In this document: positions 43,672 to 52,502 of the stretch, piece by piece
Numbering within the stretch: position 1 is the stretch's first letter
Layout of the letters: the number at the start of each line of letters is the position of its first letter
From: Oscillospiraceae bacterium
GTDB lineage: Bacteria; Bacillota; Clostridia; Oscillospirales; Oscillospiraceae
Reading direction: 5' to 3'
Assembly (NCBI GenBank): GCA_021202845.1
Contig: JAJQCF010000013.1
Location: forward strand, 43,648-107,647
DNA length: 64,000 nt
The notes under the pieces: generated by a model
Databases searched by the model: none
The model's input: only the letters and a program-made list of their open reading frames with translations
Told to the model about the DNA's origin: nothing
Position numbers and translations under genes: made by a program

Positions 43672-43705
43672 CAACAAATAGCTGTTAATATTATTGGAGG
43701 GCATA

Positions 43706-46441
43706 GTGTTGACTAAGGACAAATTCAAACCCGACAAGGAAACGCTGGTCAGCTTCAGCCTTATGGGCCCCGAGAGCGGCGGCCTCTGCTGGGTTGACTC
43801 AAAAGACGGCAAAATTGTAAGAACAAGGCCGTACTACTACGACAAGGAGTACACGGACGCAAACTGCAACCCGTGGACAATGGAGGCGCGCGGCAAAAAG
43901 TTCGTCCCCATGCCCAAGGTGCTGATAACCCACTTCGGACTGGGCTATAAATCCCGTGTTTACTCCAAAAACCGCGTGCTCTACCCCATGAAGCGCGTGG
44001 ACTGGGACCCCAACGGTGAACGTCACCCCGAGACGCGCGGCAAGAGCAAGTATGTGCGCATATCGTGGGACGAGGCGGCGCAGCTTTGCGCGGACGAGCT
44101 CAAGCGCATGAAGCGCGAGTACGGCCCCGAGGCCGTACTGTGCGAGTCCGACATGCACGGCGAGGGCAAAAACGTAGCCCCCAGCCACGGCTGCCCGAAC
44201 CGCCTGCTGTCGCTCATGGGCGGCTACACGCTGCAAATGCGCAACATGGACTCGTGGGAAGGCTGGTACTGGGGCGCCAAGCACGTCTGGGGCTGCGAGC
44301 CTGTCGGCGAGCAGAACCCGCAGGGCAACCTCATACCCGATATGGCGAAAAACTGCGATTCCCTGCTGTTCTGGGGCTGCGACCCCGAGGTCACGCCTCT
44401 GGGCTTCGGTATGCACCTGCCGACGCAGATTTGCTACTGGTTCACGGAGCTGGGAATTAAATCAATCTACATCTGCCCCGAGTTCAACTACGGCGCGGTG
44501 GCTCACGCGGACAAGTGGATACCTGTGCTGCCGAACACCGACGCCGCCATGCAGCTGGCAATAGCTTATATGTGGCTGACCGAGGAGCAGTACGACAAGG
44601 AATATATAGAAAAGCACACCTATGGCTTCGACAAGTTCGTCGATTACGTCATGGGCAAGGAGGACGGCGTTCCCAAGACGCCGAAGTGGGCGAGCGAAAA
44701 GTGCGGCGTCAGCCCGTGGACTATCAAGGCTCTGGCGCGCCACTGGGCAAAGCGCACGGTGTCCATCTGCCACGGCAACGGCGGCAGCTACATCCGCGGA
44801 CCGTACTCCTCCGAGCCTGCCAGACTGGAAATAATGCTTCTGGGTATGCAGGGACTGGGCAAGCCCGGCGTACACCAGACAAAGATGATAGAGTGGAACA
44901 TGTGGGCGAAGAACTTCCCCGTGCCCTTCACGCCGGAGAAGCCCCGCATGATGCCCCACGCCGGCGACCCGCTGCGCCCGATAAAGGGCGACTTGCCGGA
45001 CGAAATAAACATGAAGCGCTTCACGCTCAACCCGTGGCAGCAGCAGAAAGCGCCGGAGCTGTGCAAGCTGTTCGAGCAGCTGCCCGCGCCCACGCAGTTT
45101 ATCCCCCGCTGCCTTGTGCATAAGGCGATAACGGAGGGTCACGCGGAGTGGTACGGTATGCATATGTTCTCCACCAGCCAAGTGCCGGACAAGAACAACT
45201 ACCGCAAGCCGACGAACAAATATCAGTTTGAAAAGATAGTCTACCCGCGCCCGGGTCAGTCCAGAGTGCATATGATTTGGAGCGACACGCCCTGCAACGT
45301 CACCTGCTGGAACCACGGCAACCTGTTCATCGAGGCTTACCGCGACCCGTCCATAGAGACGATAGTCGAGCAGCACATCTGGATGGAAAACGACTGCTAC
45401 TTTGCGGACATTATCCTGCCGGTCTGCACGATGTACGAGATGAACGACATCGGCAACGACTTCTCCTCCGGCGTGTTCCAGTCCATTTACAAGGTCGAGC
45501 CGGCAACCGAGCCCGTGGGCGAGGCGCTGACGGACTTCGACGTCTGCGTCAAGATATGCGAGAAGCTGGGGCCGGAGTATGTGGACGCCTACACCGGCGG
45601 CGGACTGAGCGAGGAGGACAGGGTGCGCCTGTTCTACAAGGTCTCCGGCTGCGAGGAGGACATGAGCTACGAGGAGTGGGCGAAGAAAAAGGTCTTCGTC
45701 ATTCCCTGCAAGGCCGACGTTCAGGACGAGCCCGCGGGCTTCTATGAGTTCTACAAGGACCCCGCCAATCACCGTCTGACAACTCCCACCGGACTCTTAG
45801 AGTACTCCTCGTCCGATATAGAAAAGTATATGCCCGACGACCCCGAACGCCCGCCGGTGCCGCACTGGATTGAAAAGAGCGAGAGCCACGACGAGCGCCT
45901 GAGCAGCGAGAGAGCGGAAAAATACCCGCTGCTGCTCATGAGCAACCACGGCCGCTGGCGCGTACACGCCCAGTGCGACGACATTGTCTGGAACCGCGAG
46001 ATTGAGACAATGAAGATACGCGGCAAGGACGGCTACCAGTATGAGCCCGTATGGCTCAGCCCCGAGGAGGCCGAAAAGCGCGGCATAAAGACGGGCGACA
46101 TCGTCAAGGTGTTCAACGAGCGCGGCATAGTGCTCTGCGGCGCTTACGTCACCCCGCGCCTCAGGCCGAACGTCTGCTATGTTGACCACGGCGCGCGCCT
46201 TGACCCCATCGACCCCGGCCACATAGACCGCGGCGGCTGCATTAACTCTATAACCCCCACCTCCATGATTTCCAAGAACTGCACGGGTATGGCGACGAGC
46301 GGCTTCTTGGCCGAGGTGGAAAAGCTCTCCGACGAGGAGATGGAGGACTGGAAAAAGAAATACCCCGAGGCCTTCGCCCGCAAGGTTGACCCCGACGCCG
46401 GCGTGTGCCTTGAGGGCTGGCTTGAAGGAGGAATTGCCTGA
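43706..46441 (+). CDS. Molybdopterin oxidoreductase, pyrogallol transhydroxylase / catechol dehydroxylase type, catalytic subunit
   Basis: 911-aa bis-MGD enzyme of the DMSO-reductase superfamily. Strongly like Pelobacter pyrogallol-phloroglucinol transhydroxylase: there is no N-terminal four-Cys Fe-S motif, and PMKRVDWDPNGERHPETRG, then MDSWEGWYWGAKHVWG (its Asp-Ser are the active-site acid and Mo ligand in Pelobacter, as I recall), then RGGCINSITPTSMISKNCTG are recognisable. Gut catechol dehydroxylases belong to the same group, so the substrate could be a polyphenol. The start is GTG 43706 or TTG 43709 behind TTGGAGGG. No Tat signal, so cytosolic. It overlaps the Fe-S subunit by 1 nt. Promoter-distal palindromes and a leader ORF lie upstream. 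Confidence 0.88.
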   Translation: MLTKDKFKPDKETLVSFSLMGPESGGLCWVDSKDGKIVRTRPYYYDKEYTDANCNPWTMEARGKKFVPMPKVLITHFGLGYKSRVYSKNRVLYPMKRVDWDPNGERHPETRGKSKYVRISWDEAAQLCADELKRMKREYGPEAVLCESDMHGEGKNVAPSHGCPNRLLSLMGGYTLQMRNMDSWEGWYWGAKHVWGCEPVGEQNPQGNLIPDMAKNCDSLLFWGCDPEVTPLGFGMHLPTQICYWFTELGIKSIYICPEFNYGAVAHADKWIPVLPNTDAAMQLAIAYMWLTEEQYDKEYIEKHTYGFDKFVDYVMGKEDGVPKTPKWASEKCGVSPWTIKALARHWAKRTVSICHGNGGSYIRGPYSSEPARLEIMLLGMQGLGKPGVHQTKMIEWNMWAKNFPVPFTPEKPRMMPHAGDPLRPIKGDLPDEINMKRFTLNPWQQQKAPELCKLFEQLPAPTQFIPRCLVHKAITEGHAEWYGMHMFSTSQVPDKNNYRKPTNKYQFEKIVYPRPGQSRVHMIWSDTPCNVTCWNHGNLFIEAYRDPSIETIVEQHIWMENDCYFADIILPVCTMYEMNDIGNDFSSGVFQSIYKVEPATEPVGEALTDFDVCVKICEKLGPEYVDAYTGGGLSEEDRVRLFYKVSGCEEDMSYEEWAKKKVFVIPCKADVQDEPAGFYEFYKDPANHRLTTPTGLLEYSSSDIEKYMPDDPERPPVPHWIEKSESHDERLSSERAEKYPLLLMSNHGRWRVHAQCDDIVWNREIETMKIRGKDGYQYEPVWLSPEEAEKRGIKTGDIVKVFNERGIVLCGAYVTPRLRPNVCYVDHGARLDPIDPGHIDRGGCINSITPTSMISKNCTGMATSGFLAEVEKLSDEEMEDWKKKYPEAFARKVDPDAGVCLEGWLEGGIA

Positions 46442-47250
46442 TGAAAGCGTTTGTTGTAGATGTTGCTAAGTGTACCGGCTGCTATAACTGCCAGCTGGCC
46501 TGCAAGACCGAGCACGCGGAAAACGACTGGATGCCGTACACAAAGCCCCAGCCCAAGACCGGCCACTTCTGGTGCAAGCTGGAAGAGCACGTCCGCGGCT
46601 CCCGTCCCAAGCTGGACATATACTACCTCTCCCGTCACTGCAACCACTGCGAAAATCCCTCCTGCATACCCGCCTGCCCCGAGCACGCGATAACAAAGCG
46701 CCCCGACGGTCTGGTGGAGATTGACCAAGAAAAGTGCAGCGGCTGCCGCGAGTGCCTTGCTGCCTGCCCCTATGAGGCCATATACTTCAACGACGAGTGC
46801 GGCGTGGCGCAAAAATGCACCGGCTGCGCCCACCTGCTGGACAACACCGACCTCATTCCCCGCTGTGTGGACGCCTGCCCGACCGGCGCCATAAAGTTCG
46901 GCGAAAAGGAAGAGCTGATGGACGACATAGAGGGCGCGGAGACGCTCTTGCCCGAAACCGGCTGCCGCCCGCAGGTCTACTACCGCAATATCCCGCGCCA
47001 GTTCGTGGCTGGCACCGTCTATGACCCCGAGAGCGAGGAAATCATCGAGGGCGCGCGCTGCCGTCTGACCCAAGGCCCCAGAGGCTGGGACGCCTACACC
47101 GACGACTTCGGCGACTTCTGGATAAAGGATATCCCCGTCGGCATCTACGACCTCATCATCACCGCCTCCGGCTACAAGCTCAAGGCTTTTTACGGCCTGC
47201 GCACCCGCGAGTGCCAGAACCTTGGCGACATAGCGATGGAAAAGGAATAA
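46441..47250 (+). CDS. Fe-S electron-transfer subunit of the Mo transhydroxylase/dehydroxylase
   Basis: 269 aa. The N-terminal ferredoxin part (about 1-180) has four four-Cys motifs: CTGCYNCQLAC, CNHCENPSCIPAC, CSGCRECLAAC and the split CTGC with CVDAC. The C-terminal ~85 residues are a transthyretin/Cna-B-like beta domain beginning at FVAGTVYDPESEEI, a feature of the transhydroxylase small subunit rather than of DmsB or NrfC. The known Pelobacter subunit is described as having three clusters; sixteen Cys here would allow four. Overlaps the large-subunit stop (TGATG). No membrane-anchor gene follows, so the complex is soluble. Confidence 0.9.
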   Translation: MKAFVVDVAKCTGCYNCQLACKTEHAENDWMPYTKPQPKTGHFWCKLEEHVRGSRPKLDIYYLSRHCNHCENPSCIPACPEHAITKRPDGLVEIDQEKCSGCRECLAACPYEAIYFNDECGVAQKCTGCAHLLDNTDLIPRCVDACPTGAIKFGEKEELMDDIEGAETLLPETGCRPQVYYRNIPRQFVAGTVYDPESEEIIEGARCRLTQGPRGWDAYTDDFGDFWIKDIPVGIYDLIITASGYKLKAFYGLRTRECQNLGDIAMEKE

Positions 47251-47268
47251 GCGAATAACATATCAAGA

Positions 47269-47301
47269 AACGGGACTGTGCGCCGCGCAGCCCCGTTTTT
47301 T
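47269..47301 (+). terminator. Terminator of the Mo-enzyme operon
   Basis: AACGGGACTGTGCG pairs imperfectly with CGCGCAGCCCCGTT, followed by a T6 run ending at 47301. Confidence 0.8.
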
Positions 47302-47579
47302 GTTCCCGCTTAGGCAAAAGCGGTTAAAATAATCCGCGATTGTCGGATATTTAACAAAACCGCAATAAACCGTCAGTAATTTATAAATATATTCGTGCTA
47401 TACTCCTAAAATCGTTGGATTGCTTGACATATGGTTTTCAAAATGATATTATATCGTTTGTCAAACCGTATTGCTTGCGAGCGCGGGCAATCTGAGATAT
47501 TAAATAAAATCATTTATCCCGCGGATTTTGCGTTGTCTGCCTGTCGGACGGCTTGCGGGGAGGCTCAAGGAGGGCATTT
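47302..47579 (+). other. Intergenic region upstream of the second CoA ligase
   Basis: AT-rich in its first half, then a promoter (47424-47452), then a leader of about 120 nt that shows no obvious riboswitch. No protein is seen. Confidence 0.5.
47424..47452 (+). promoter_or_regulatory. Putative promoter of the second CoA ligase
   Basis: TTGACA (47424-47429), 17-nt spacer, TATTAT (47447-47452). Confidence 0.7.
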
Positions 47580-49223
47580 ATGTATCTGTACCCCAAATTT
47601 TGCGACGAGCGCACAGACGAAAACGGCATACTCACGGACTTTTCTCTCCATTATCCCGACAACTATAACTTCGGCTATGACGTGGTTGACGAAATGGCGC
47701 GCCTTGCGCCGGAGCAGCGCGCAATGGTCTGGTGCGATTCCGACCAAAGCCATTTGGAGTTTTCCTTTGCGGATATAAGCCGTCTGAGCAACCAGACAGC
47801 CAACCTTTTGGCAAGCCACGGCGTCAAAAAGGGCGACCGCGTGCTGGTGATACTCAAGCGGCACTACGAATACTGGTACGTGGCTCCCGCCCTGCACAAG
47901 CTGGGCGCGGTTATAATCCCCGCCACGCATATGCTGACGCTGGACGATTTGCTCTACCGCGTGCAGACCGCCGACGTATCCGCCGCCGTCTGCACCTCGG
48001 ACGGCGATATAGCGGCGAATTTGGTGGAGGTCAAGTCCCGCTGCCCGCAGCTGAAAACCGTGTTCACGGTGCGCGGCAGCATTGAGGGCACTGTTGATTT
48101 CACCGCCGAGCTGCCCTCCGCTTCCGCGGAGCTGGAGCGCGTGCCGACACGCGCGGACGAGCCGTTTTTGATGTACTTCACCTCCGGCACAACCGGCTAT
48201 CCCAAGGCCGTCATGCACGACCACACGTATTCTCTGTCGCACATCATAACCGCGCGCTACTGGCAGTGCGTTCAAGACGGCGGGCTGCACCTGACCGTGG
48301 CCGAGACCGGCTGGGGCAAGGCCTCGTGGGGCAAAATTTACGGCCAGTGGCTCTGCGGCAGCGCCGTCATGGTCTATGACTTCAACGCCTTTTCGCCCAG
48401 CCACCTGCTGAAAATTATGGCCAAGCACGAGGTGACGAGCTTCTGCGCGCCGCCGACAATCTACCGCTACTTTGTCAAATACGGCATGAACAAGGTCCCC
48501 CAGCCCGCGCTGCGCCACCTGAGCACGGCGGGCGAGGCGCTGAACCCCGAGGTGTTCCAGAAGGTGCGCGAGCAGACCGGCCTTGAGCTGAAGGAGGGCT
48601 TCGGCCAGACGGAGTCCGTGCTCATGCTGGCGAATTTGGACGGTAGCACCTCCAAGCCCGGCTCGATGGGCAAGCCCACCCCGCTCTACCACGTTGAGCT
48701 TATCGACGAGGCGGGCGAAAAGGTCAAGCGCGGCGAGGTCGGCGAGCTGGTGGTTGTGCCGGAGGCGGGCAAAAAGAGCCACGGCATATTCATGGGCTAC
48801 TGCGGAAACGACGCGCTCTACGCCCACGTCTGGCGCGGCGGCGTCTACCACACGGGCGACACCGCATGGGAGGACGAGGACGGCTACTTCTGGTATGTAG
48901 GCCGCACCGACGACCTGATAAAAACCCGCGGCTTCCGCGTCGGCCCGTTTGAGGTGGAAAACGTGCTCATGGAGCACCCCGCGGTTTTGGAGTGCGCCGT
49001 GACGGGTATCCCCGACGAAACGCGCGGACAGGCAATCAAGGCCACGGTTGTGCTGGCGCGCGGCTACGAGGCCTCAAAGGAAATGGGCAGGGAGATTCGC
49101 GCTTTCGCCAACAGCCGCATGGCCTCCTACAAAAACATCTCCGTGCTGGAGATTGTTGACGAAATGCCCAAGACCATAAGCGGCAAGGTGCGCCGTGTCG
49201 CCATAAGAGAAAGCGGCAAATAA
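47580..49223 (+). CDS. AMP-binding acyl/aryl-CoA ligase
   Basis: 547 aa, class I adenylate-forming, close to medium-chain acyl-CoA or benzoate-type CoA ligases. Motifs in order: YFTSGTTGYPKAV (about 199-211), GFGQTESV (A5), YHTGDTAWEDEDG (A7), GRTDDLIKTRGFRVGPFEVE (A8) and catalytic Lys in TISGKVRR. ATG 47580 is preceded by AAGGAGGG. It follows the molybdopterin enzyme after a terminator and has its own promoter; activation of an aromatic or related acid would fit that neighbourhood, but the link is inference. The ligase at 19570 is only distantly similar. Confidence 0.9.
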   Translation: MYLYPKFCDERTDENGILTDFSLHYPDNYNFGYDVVDEMARLAPEQRAMVWCDSDQSHLEFSFADISRLSNQTANLLASHGVKKGDRVLVILKRHYEYWYVAPALHKLGAVIIPATHMLTLDDLLYRVQTADVSAAVCTSDGDIAANLVEVKSRCPQLKTVFTVRGSIEGTVDFTAELPSASAELERVPTRADEPFLMYFTSGTTGYPKAVMHDHTYSLSHIITARYWQCVQDGGLHLTVAETGWGKASWGKIYGQWLCGSAVMVYDFNAFSPSHLLKIMAKHEVTSFCAPPTIYRYFVKYGMNKVPQPALRHLSTAGEALNPEVFQKVREQTGLELKEGFGQTESVLMLANLDGSTSKPGSMGKPTPLYHVELIDEAGEKVKRGEVGELVVVPEAGKKSHGIFMGYCGNDALYAHVWRGGVYHTGDTAWEDEDGYFWYVGRTDDLIKTRGFRVGPFEVENVLMEHPAVLECAVTGIPDETRGQAIKATVVLARGYEASKEMGREIRAFANSRMASYKNISVLEIVDEMPKTISGKVRRVAIRESGK

Positions 49224-49244
49224 TTTTCACACACATACAGCAAA

Positions 49245-49283
49245 GCGCCCCGACCTGATGTTTTCGCAGGTCAGGGCGCTTTT
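49245..49283. terminator. Bidirectional terminator between CoA ligase and small helical protein
   Basis: GCGCCCCGACCTG (49245-49257) pairs with CAGGTCAGGGCGC (49267-49279), one mismatch, then TTTT. The minus-strand reading is GC-stem plus TTTGCTG, so it can serve both converging genes. Confidence 0.75.
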
Positions 49284-49293
49284 GTGTGCTCTG

Positions 49294-49743
49294 TCAGCTC
49301 ATAAACGCGAGCAGCATTGCGCAAACCTCCTGCCGCCGCGCCCCGCATATGCCCGCGAGCACGCTGTAGCCGCAGGCGGCGTAGTCGGCGGCCAAGTCGC
49401 TCTCGATTATATACGCTTGGCGCAGCAGCTGCGGCGCGGCGCCCTCCGGCGGCGCGGCGGCGGGAACGGGCGCGCCGTCTCCGCTTTGCAGGAAGCGCTG
49501 CACCCTGAGGCGCGCCATGCTGCCGCCCACGCTCCTGTGCAGCGCCGCCGCTCTCTGCGCCACGCCCGCGGCAGGGGAGACGGCCAGACGGCGGTATATG
49601 CCCGCAAGCGTGCTCTCCGAGCGGAGAAAAGCGCTGATGTCCGCCGCGGGAGCGGTCGCCGCCGCCGGCATTTCCCCGCCTCCGCTGACGCGCGCCCAAA
49701 CGCCGTCAAAGCCGCGCAGCTTTTCCGCAAAGTATTCGTCCAC
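49294..49743 (-). CDS. Uncharacterised helical protein (possibly ferritin-like)
   Basis: 149 aa from GTG 49743, with an AAGGAGAGG ribosome site. I do not recognise the family with confidence. The sequence is predominantly Ala-rich amphipathic helix: ISAFLRSESTLAGIYRRLA (about 37-55), VAQRAAALHRSVGGSMARLR and LLRQAYIIESDLAADYAACG. Paired Glu-x-x-Leu helices suggest a ferritin/rubrerythrin-like four-helix bundle, but the full metal-ligand set is not evident. Very high GC. It lies convergent to the CoA ligase, in front of nothing obviously related. Confidence 0.6.
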   Translation of the reverse strand: MDEYFAEKLRGFDGVWARVSGGGEMPAAATAPAADISAFLRSESTLAGIYRRLAVSPAAGVAQRAAALHRSVGGSMARLRVQRFLQSGDGAPVPAAAPPEGAAPQLLRQAYIIESDLAADYAACGYSVLAGICGARRQEVCAMLLAFMS

Positions 49744-49828
49744 GCAAACCCTCTCCTTCCGCCTTTTCTACAGCCTATGCGGAGAGGGCGAAAAACGTCA
49801 CTGAGGAAACGCAAGCTGCCCTTAGCAA

Positions 49829-51631
49829 TTACACATCTTCGGAAATCAGTCCGCTCTCCCGCAGAAGAAGCTCTATGTCGGTTCCCTTGATTTTCTTCAG
49901 GATAATACGCAGCGCTTCGTGCTCCCAAAAGCTGAGCTTTACCTCGGTTATGGGCTTTTTGTCAATGCCGTAGTAGGCCGCCCGCAGCAGCTCTCTGACG
50001 TCGTATTTGCTGCCCCAGACCTCGGGCACTGCGCGGTCAACATTCAGCAGGGTATAGACAGCCTCCATGCCGGTTCTCATGGAATACTCGGTAGTGAAAA
50101 TGGTGTCTCTGGGAGTTTCGGCAAACTGACCGATAAAGGCGAAGTTGACAGCGCCGTCCGGCACAACCTTGGGGCGGTCGGACTCTTTCCTCGGCTGGAA
50201 GAAGGAGTTGATAAAGGGCATGAAGCAGGTAGTGGTGTTGCACTCGTTTTCGGCGAGATAAGCAATGCGCTCCGCGGGGACGCCGATGTGGTACAGCCAT
50301 TCTCGGCAAATCTCCTCGCCGGTGCAGTCACGCATGGCTTTTTTAACATAATTGCCCTCTTTGTTGGTGGTCAGGCCGTACACCCAGACCAAAACAGTGC
50401 CCTTATCCTGAGCCTTGAACTGGGGCTGGCGGTTAATTGTCCAAGAGAGATACCAGTTTTCCGCGCTGTCTTTCACCGTTACAATGCCGCCCGTCGCCAC
50501 CTTGCCGGAGCGGGGGTCGCGCTGGCAGATGTCCATGATATAGCGTATGACTTCTTCGCTGGCGGTGGCGACAGTGGCGCTCATCCAGTTCGTGGCTTCA
50601 AAATCGTCGCAGTAATGCTCGGGATTGCCAAATTCCCCGTGGGTGGCCTGAGTGGCAATATTCTTCCATAAATCCCAGCTCTCGCCGCTGAGATTGCGCA
50701 CGTTGCTCAAATCGGGCGCGTGGGTCTGGTCGCCGTAGCAGGAGGTGTCCGTGCAGCAGCCGTTGGTGATAAACACCAAGTCATCCTCGGTCAAATCAAT
50801 GGTCTGCCGCAGGCCGTCCTTCAAATAGACAATCTGCCTTGCGGTCTGCCTGCCGTCCGCGCTTTCAATCAGCACGTTTCGGACATTCATGCCGAACTCT
50901 ATCTGCACGCCGCGGCTTTCCAGATACTTGACAAGCGGCAGAATCATGCTCTCGTACTGGTTGTACTTCGTAAAGCGGAGAGCGCTGAAATCCGGCAGAC
51001 CGTCGATGTGGTGGCAGAAGCGGCAGAGATAGCGCTTCATCTCCAGAGCGCTCGACCAGCGCTGGAAGGCGAACATCGTCTGCCAGTACAGCCAGAAGTT
51101 GGTGGACCAGAAGGACTCCGGCAGCACCTCGGAGATTTTCTTATCCTCCAAATCCTTTTCCGGCGTGATAAAGAGCTTTGTCAGCGCCATGGCGGACTGC
51201 TTGTCCAGCGCGAACTGTTTGTCCGTGTGGGCGTCCTGCCCGCATTTTTCGGTCGCGCGGCAGAGGGAATAGTTGGGGTCGTGCTTGTTCAGCCAATAGT
51301 ATTCGTCCAGCACGGAAACATTGGGCGTTTCTATGGAGGGAACGTCCCGAAACACGTCCCACATAATCTCGAAGTGATTGTCCATTTCACGCCCGCCGCG
51401 CATATAGAAGCCCTTGGTTACGTCCTTGCGCCCGTCGCAGCTACCGCCTGCCAAGTCGAGCTTTTCAAAAACGTGGATGTGCTCGCCCTTTATCTGCCCG
51501 TCCCGCACCAGATAAAAGGCGGCTGTCAGACCGGCCAGACCGGTTCCGATGATGTAGGCGGATTTTCTGTCTGCGCCCTCCGGCTTTTCGGGGTGGGCGA
51601 ATGCTTCGTAGGTTCCTGCACCGTAATACAT
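49829..51631 (-). CDS. ohyA: Oleate hydratase (FAD-dependent)
   Basis: Hydrates oleate and related cis-9 unsaturated fatty acids to 10-hydroxy acids (EC 4.2.1.53); 600 aa. FAD site SAYIIGTGLAGLTAAFYL (about 24-41), the glutamate-containing motif MRGGREMDNHFEIMWD (about 77-92) and the long C-terminal domain are all characteristic of the myosin-cross-reactive-antigen family. Likely detoxifies host or dietary fatty acids. It is downstream of a TetR regulator in the same direction. Base composition is somewhat lower in GC than adjacent genes, consistent with transfer. Confidence 0.95.
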   Translation of the reverse strand: MYYGAGTYEAFAHPEKPEGADRKSAYIIGTGLAGLTAAFYLVRDGQIKGEHIHVFEKLDLAGGSCDGRKDVTKGFYMRGGREMDNHFEIMWDVFRDVPSIETPNVSVLDEYYWLNKHDPNYSLCRATEKCGQDAHTDKQFALDKQSAMALTKLFITPEKDLEDKKISEVLPESFWSTNFWLYWQTMFAFQRWSSALEMKRYLCRFCHHIDGLPDFSALRFTKYNQYESMILPLVKYLESRGVQIEFGMNVRNVLIESADGRQTARQIVYLKDGLRQTIDLTEDDLVFITNGCCTDTSCYGDQTHAPDLSNVRNLSGESWDLWKNIATQATHGEFGNPEHYCDDFEATNWMSATVATASEEVIRYIMDICQRDPRSGKVATGGIVTVKDSAENWYLSWTINRQPQFKAQDKGTVLVWVYGLTTNKEGNYVKKAMRDCTGEEICREWLYHIGVPAERIAYLAENECNTTTCFMPFINSFFQPRKESDRPKVVPDGAVNFAFIGQFAETPRDTIFTTEYSMRTGMEAVYTLLNVDRAVPEVWGSKYDVRELLRAAYYGIDKKPITEVKLSFWEHEALRIILKKIKGTDIELLLRESGLISEDV

Positions 51632-51703
51632 GACGATGACCTCCTGTTTTTTATTGATACCGTCATTATACAGGCTTCCTGCGGGAATGCTATAAACAGA
51701 AAA

Positions 51704-51734
51704 GCGGCGCTGATAAGAATTTTATCAACGCCGC
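51704..51734 (-). terminator. Terminator-like hairpin after tetR
   Basis: GCGGCGCTGATAA (51704-51716) and TTATCAACGCCGC (51722-51734) form a near-perfect stem; on the minus strand it is followed by TTTTCTGTTT. Between tetR and oleate hydratase, so it limits readthrough between them. Confidence 0.75.
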
Positions 51735-51753
51735 AAATCTGTAAAAACTTTTA

Positions 51754-52332
51754 TCATTTTGTTCCGCTTGATGTACTGTCCACGCGAAAATTCTCCAGCG
51801 ACTGCCGAAACGCGCCTTGAATGGCGGTTGCCAGCTGGGAAATGATTTCTGACGGCTCTGCTCGCATATCGTCCTTAATCCAATCCAGCATCAGCCCGAT
51901 AAAAACATAGGAATAAATATTGGCGATGAAAGCCTTGTCCTCGTCTCTGACAGACATTCCTTTGGCTTCTTCCTCCAAAACGCCCATAAGGAGCCTACTC
52001 ACAAGCGGGCTCAAATACTGCTCCACCTGCTCGCGGCGGACACAGCGGTAGACATTGAGAATAAACGGCTTGTTTTCCTTCACTGCCTGAAAGATTTGCA
52101 GGAAGCCGTCCTGCCATGTGTCGTAAGTTTTCTTCTGCTGCAAAGCCTTTTGCGCGTCCTCCAAGCAAGCCCATTCCACCAAATCATATATGTCCTTGAA
52201 ATGATAGTAAAAGGTCATGCGATTGATGCCGCAGTCCTCGGTTATATCGCTGATTGTAATTTTGTTCAAAGGCTTTTTGAGCAGCAAGTTTTTAAGACTT
52301 TGCTCCAACGCCCGTTTTGTAATCTGTGACAT
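51754..52332 (-). CDS. TetR-family regulator next to oleate hydratase
   Basis: 192 aa from ATG 52332. HTH region: KNLLLKKPLNKITISDITED, then CGINRMTFYYHFKDIYDLVE; C-terminal helical domain of the TetR_C_8 type. Other in-frame starts up to 52428 would lengthen it, but GGGGAATGAG fits 52332. Directly upstream of oleate hydratase, the usual arrangement for a fatty-acid-responsive repressor; the ligand is inferred. Confidence 0.88.
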   Translation of the reverse strand: MSQITKRALEQSLKNLLLKKPLNKITISDITEDCGINRMTFYYHFKDIYDLVEWACLEDAQKALQQKKTYDTWQDGFLQIFQAVKENKPFILNVYRCVRREQVEQYLSPLVSRLLMGVLEEEAKGMSVRDEDKAFIANIYSYVFIGLMLDWIKDDMRAEPSEIISQLATAIQGAFRQSLENFRVDSTSSGTK

Positions 52333-52502
52333 AATCTCATTCCCCATACGCCGTGAGCCTGTGAGCTGCATAAACGGAAACCGTGAATTTCGCACGCTCG
52401 CGCACTGCGCAAAGAGTACAAAATCCACGGTCAGCGCAGCGCCGCAGCTTTTGTGCGTCTCTGCAAGGCTTTTTGCTTTGTTGTTTTAATTGGTCGAGGG
52501 CT

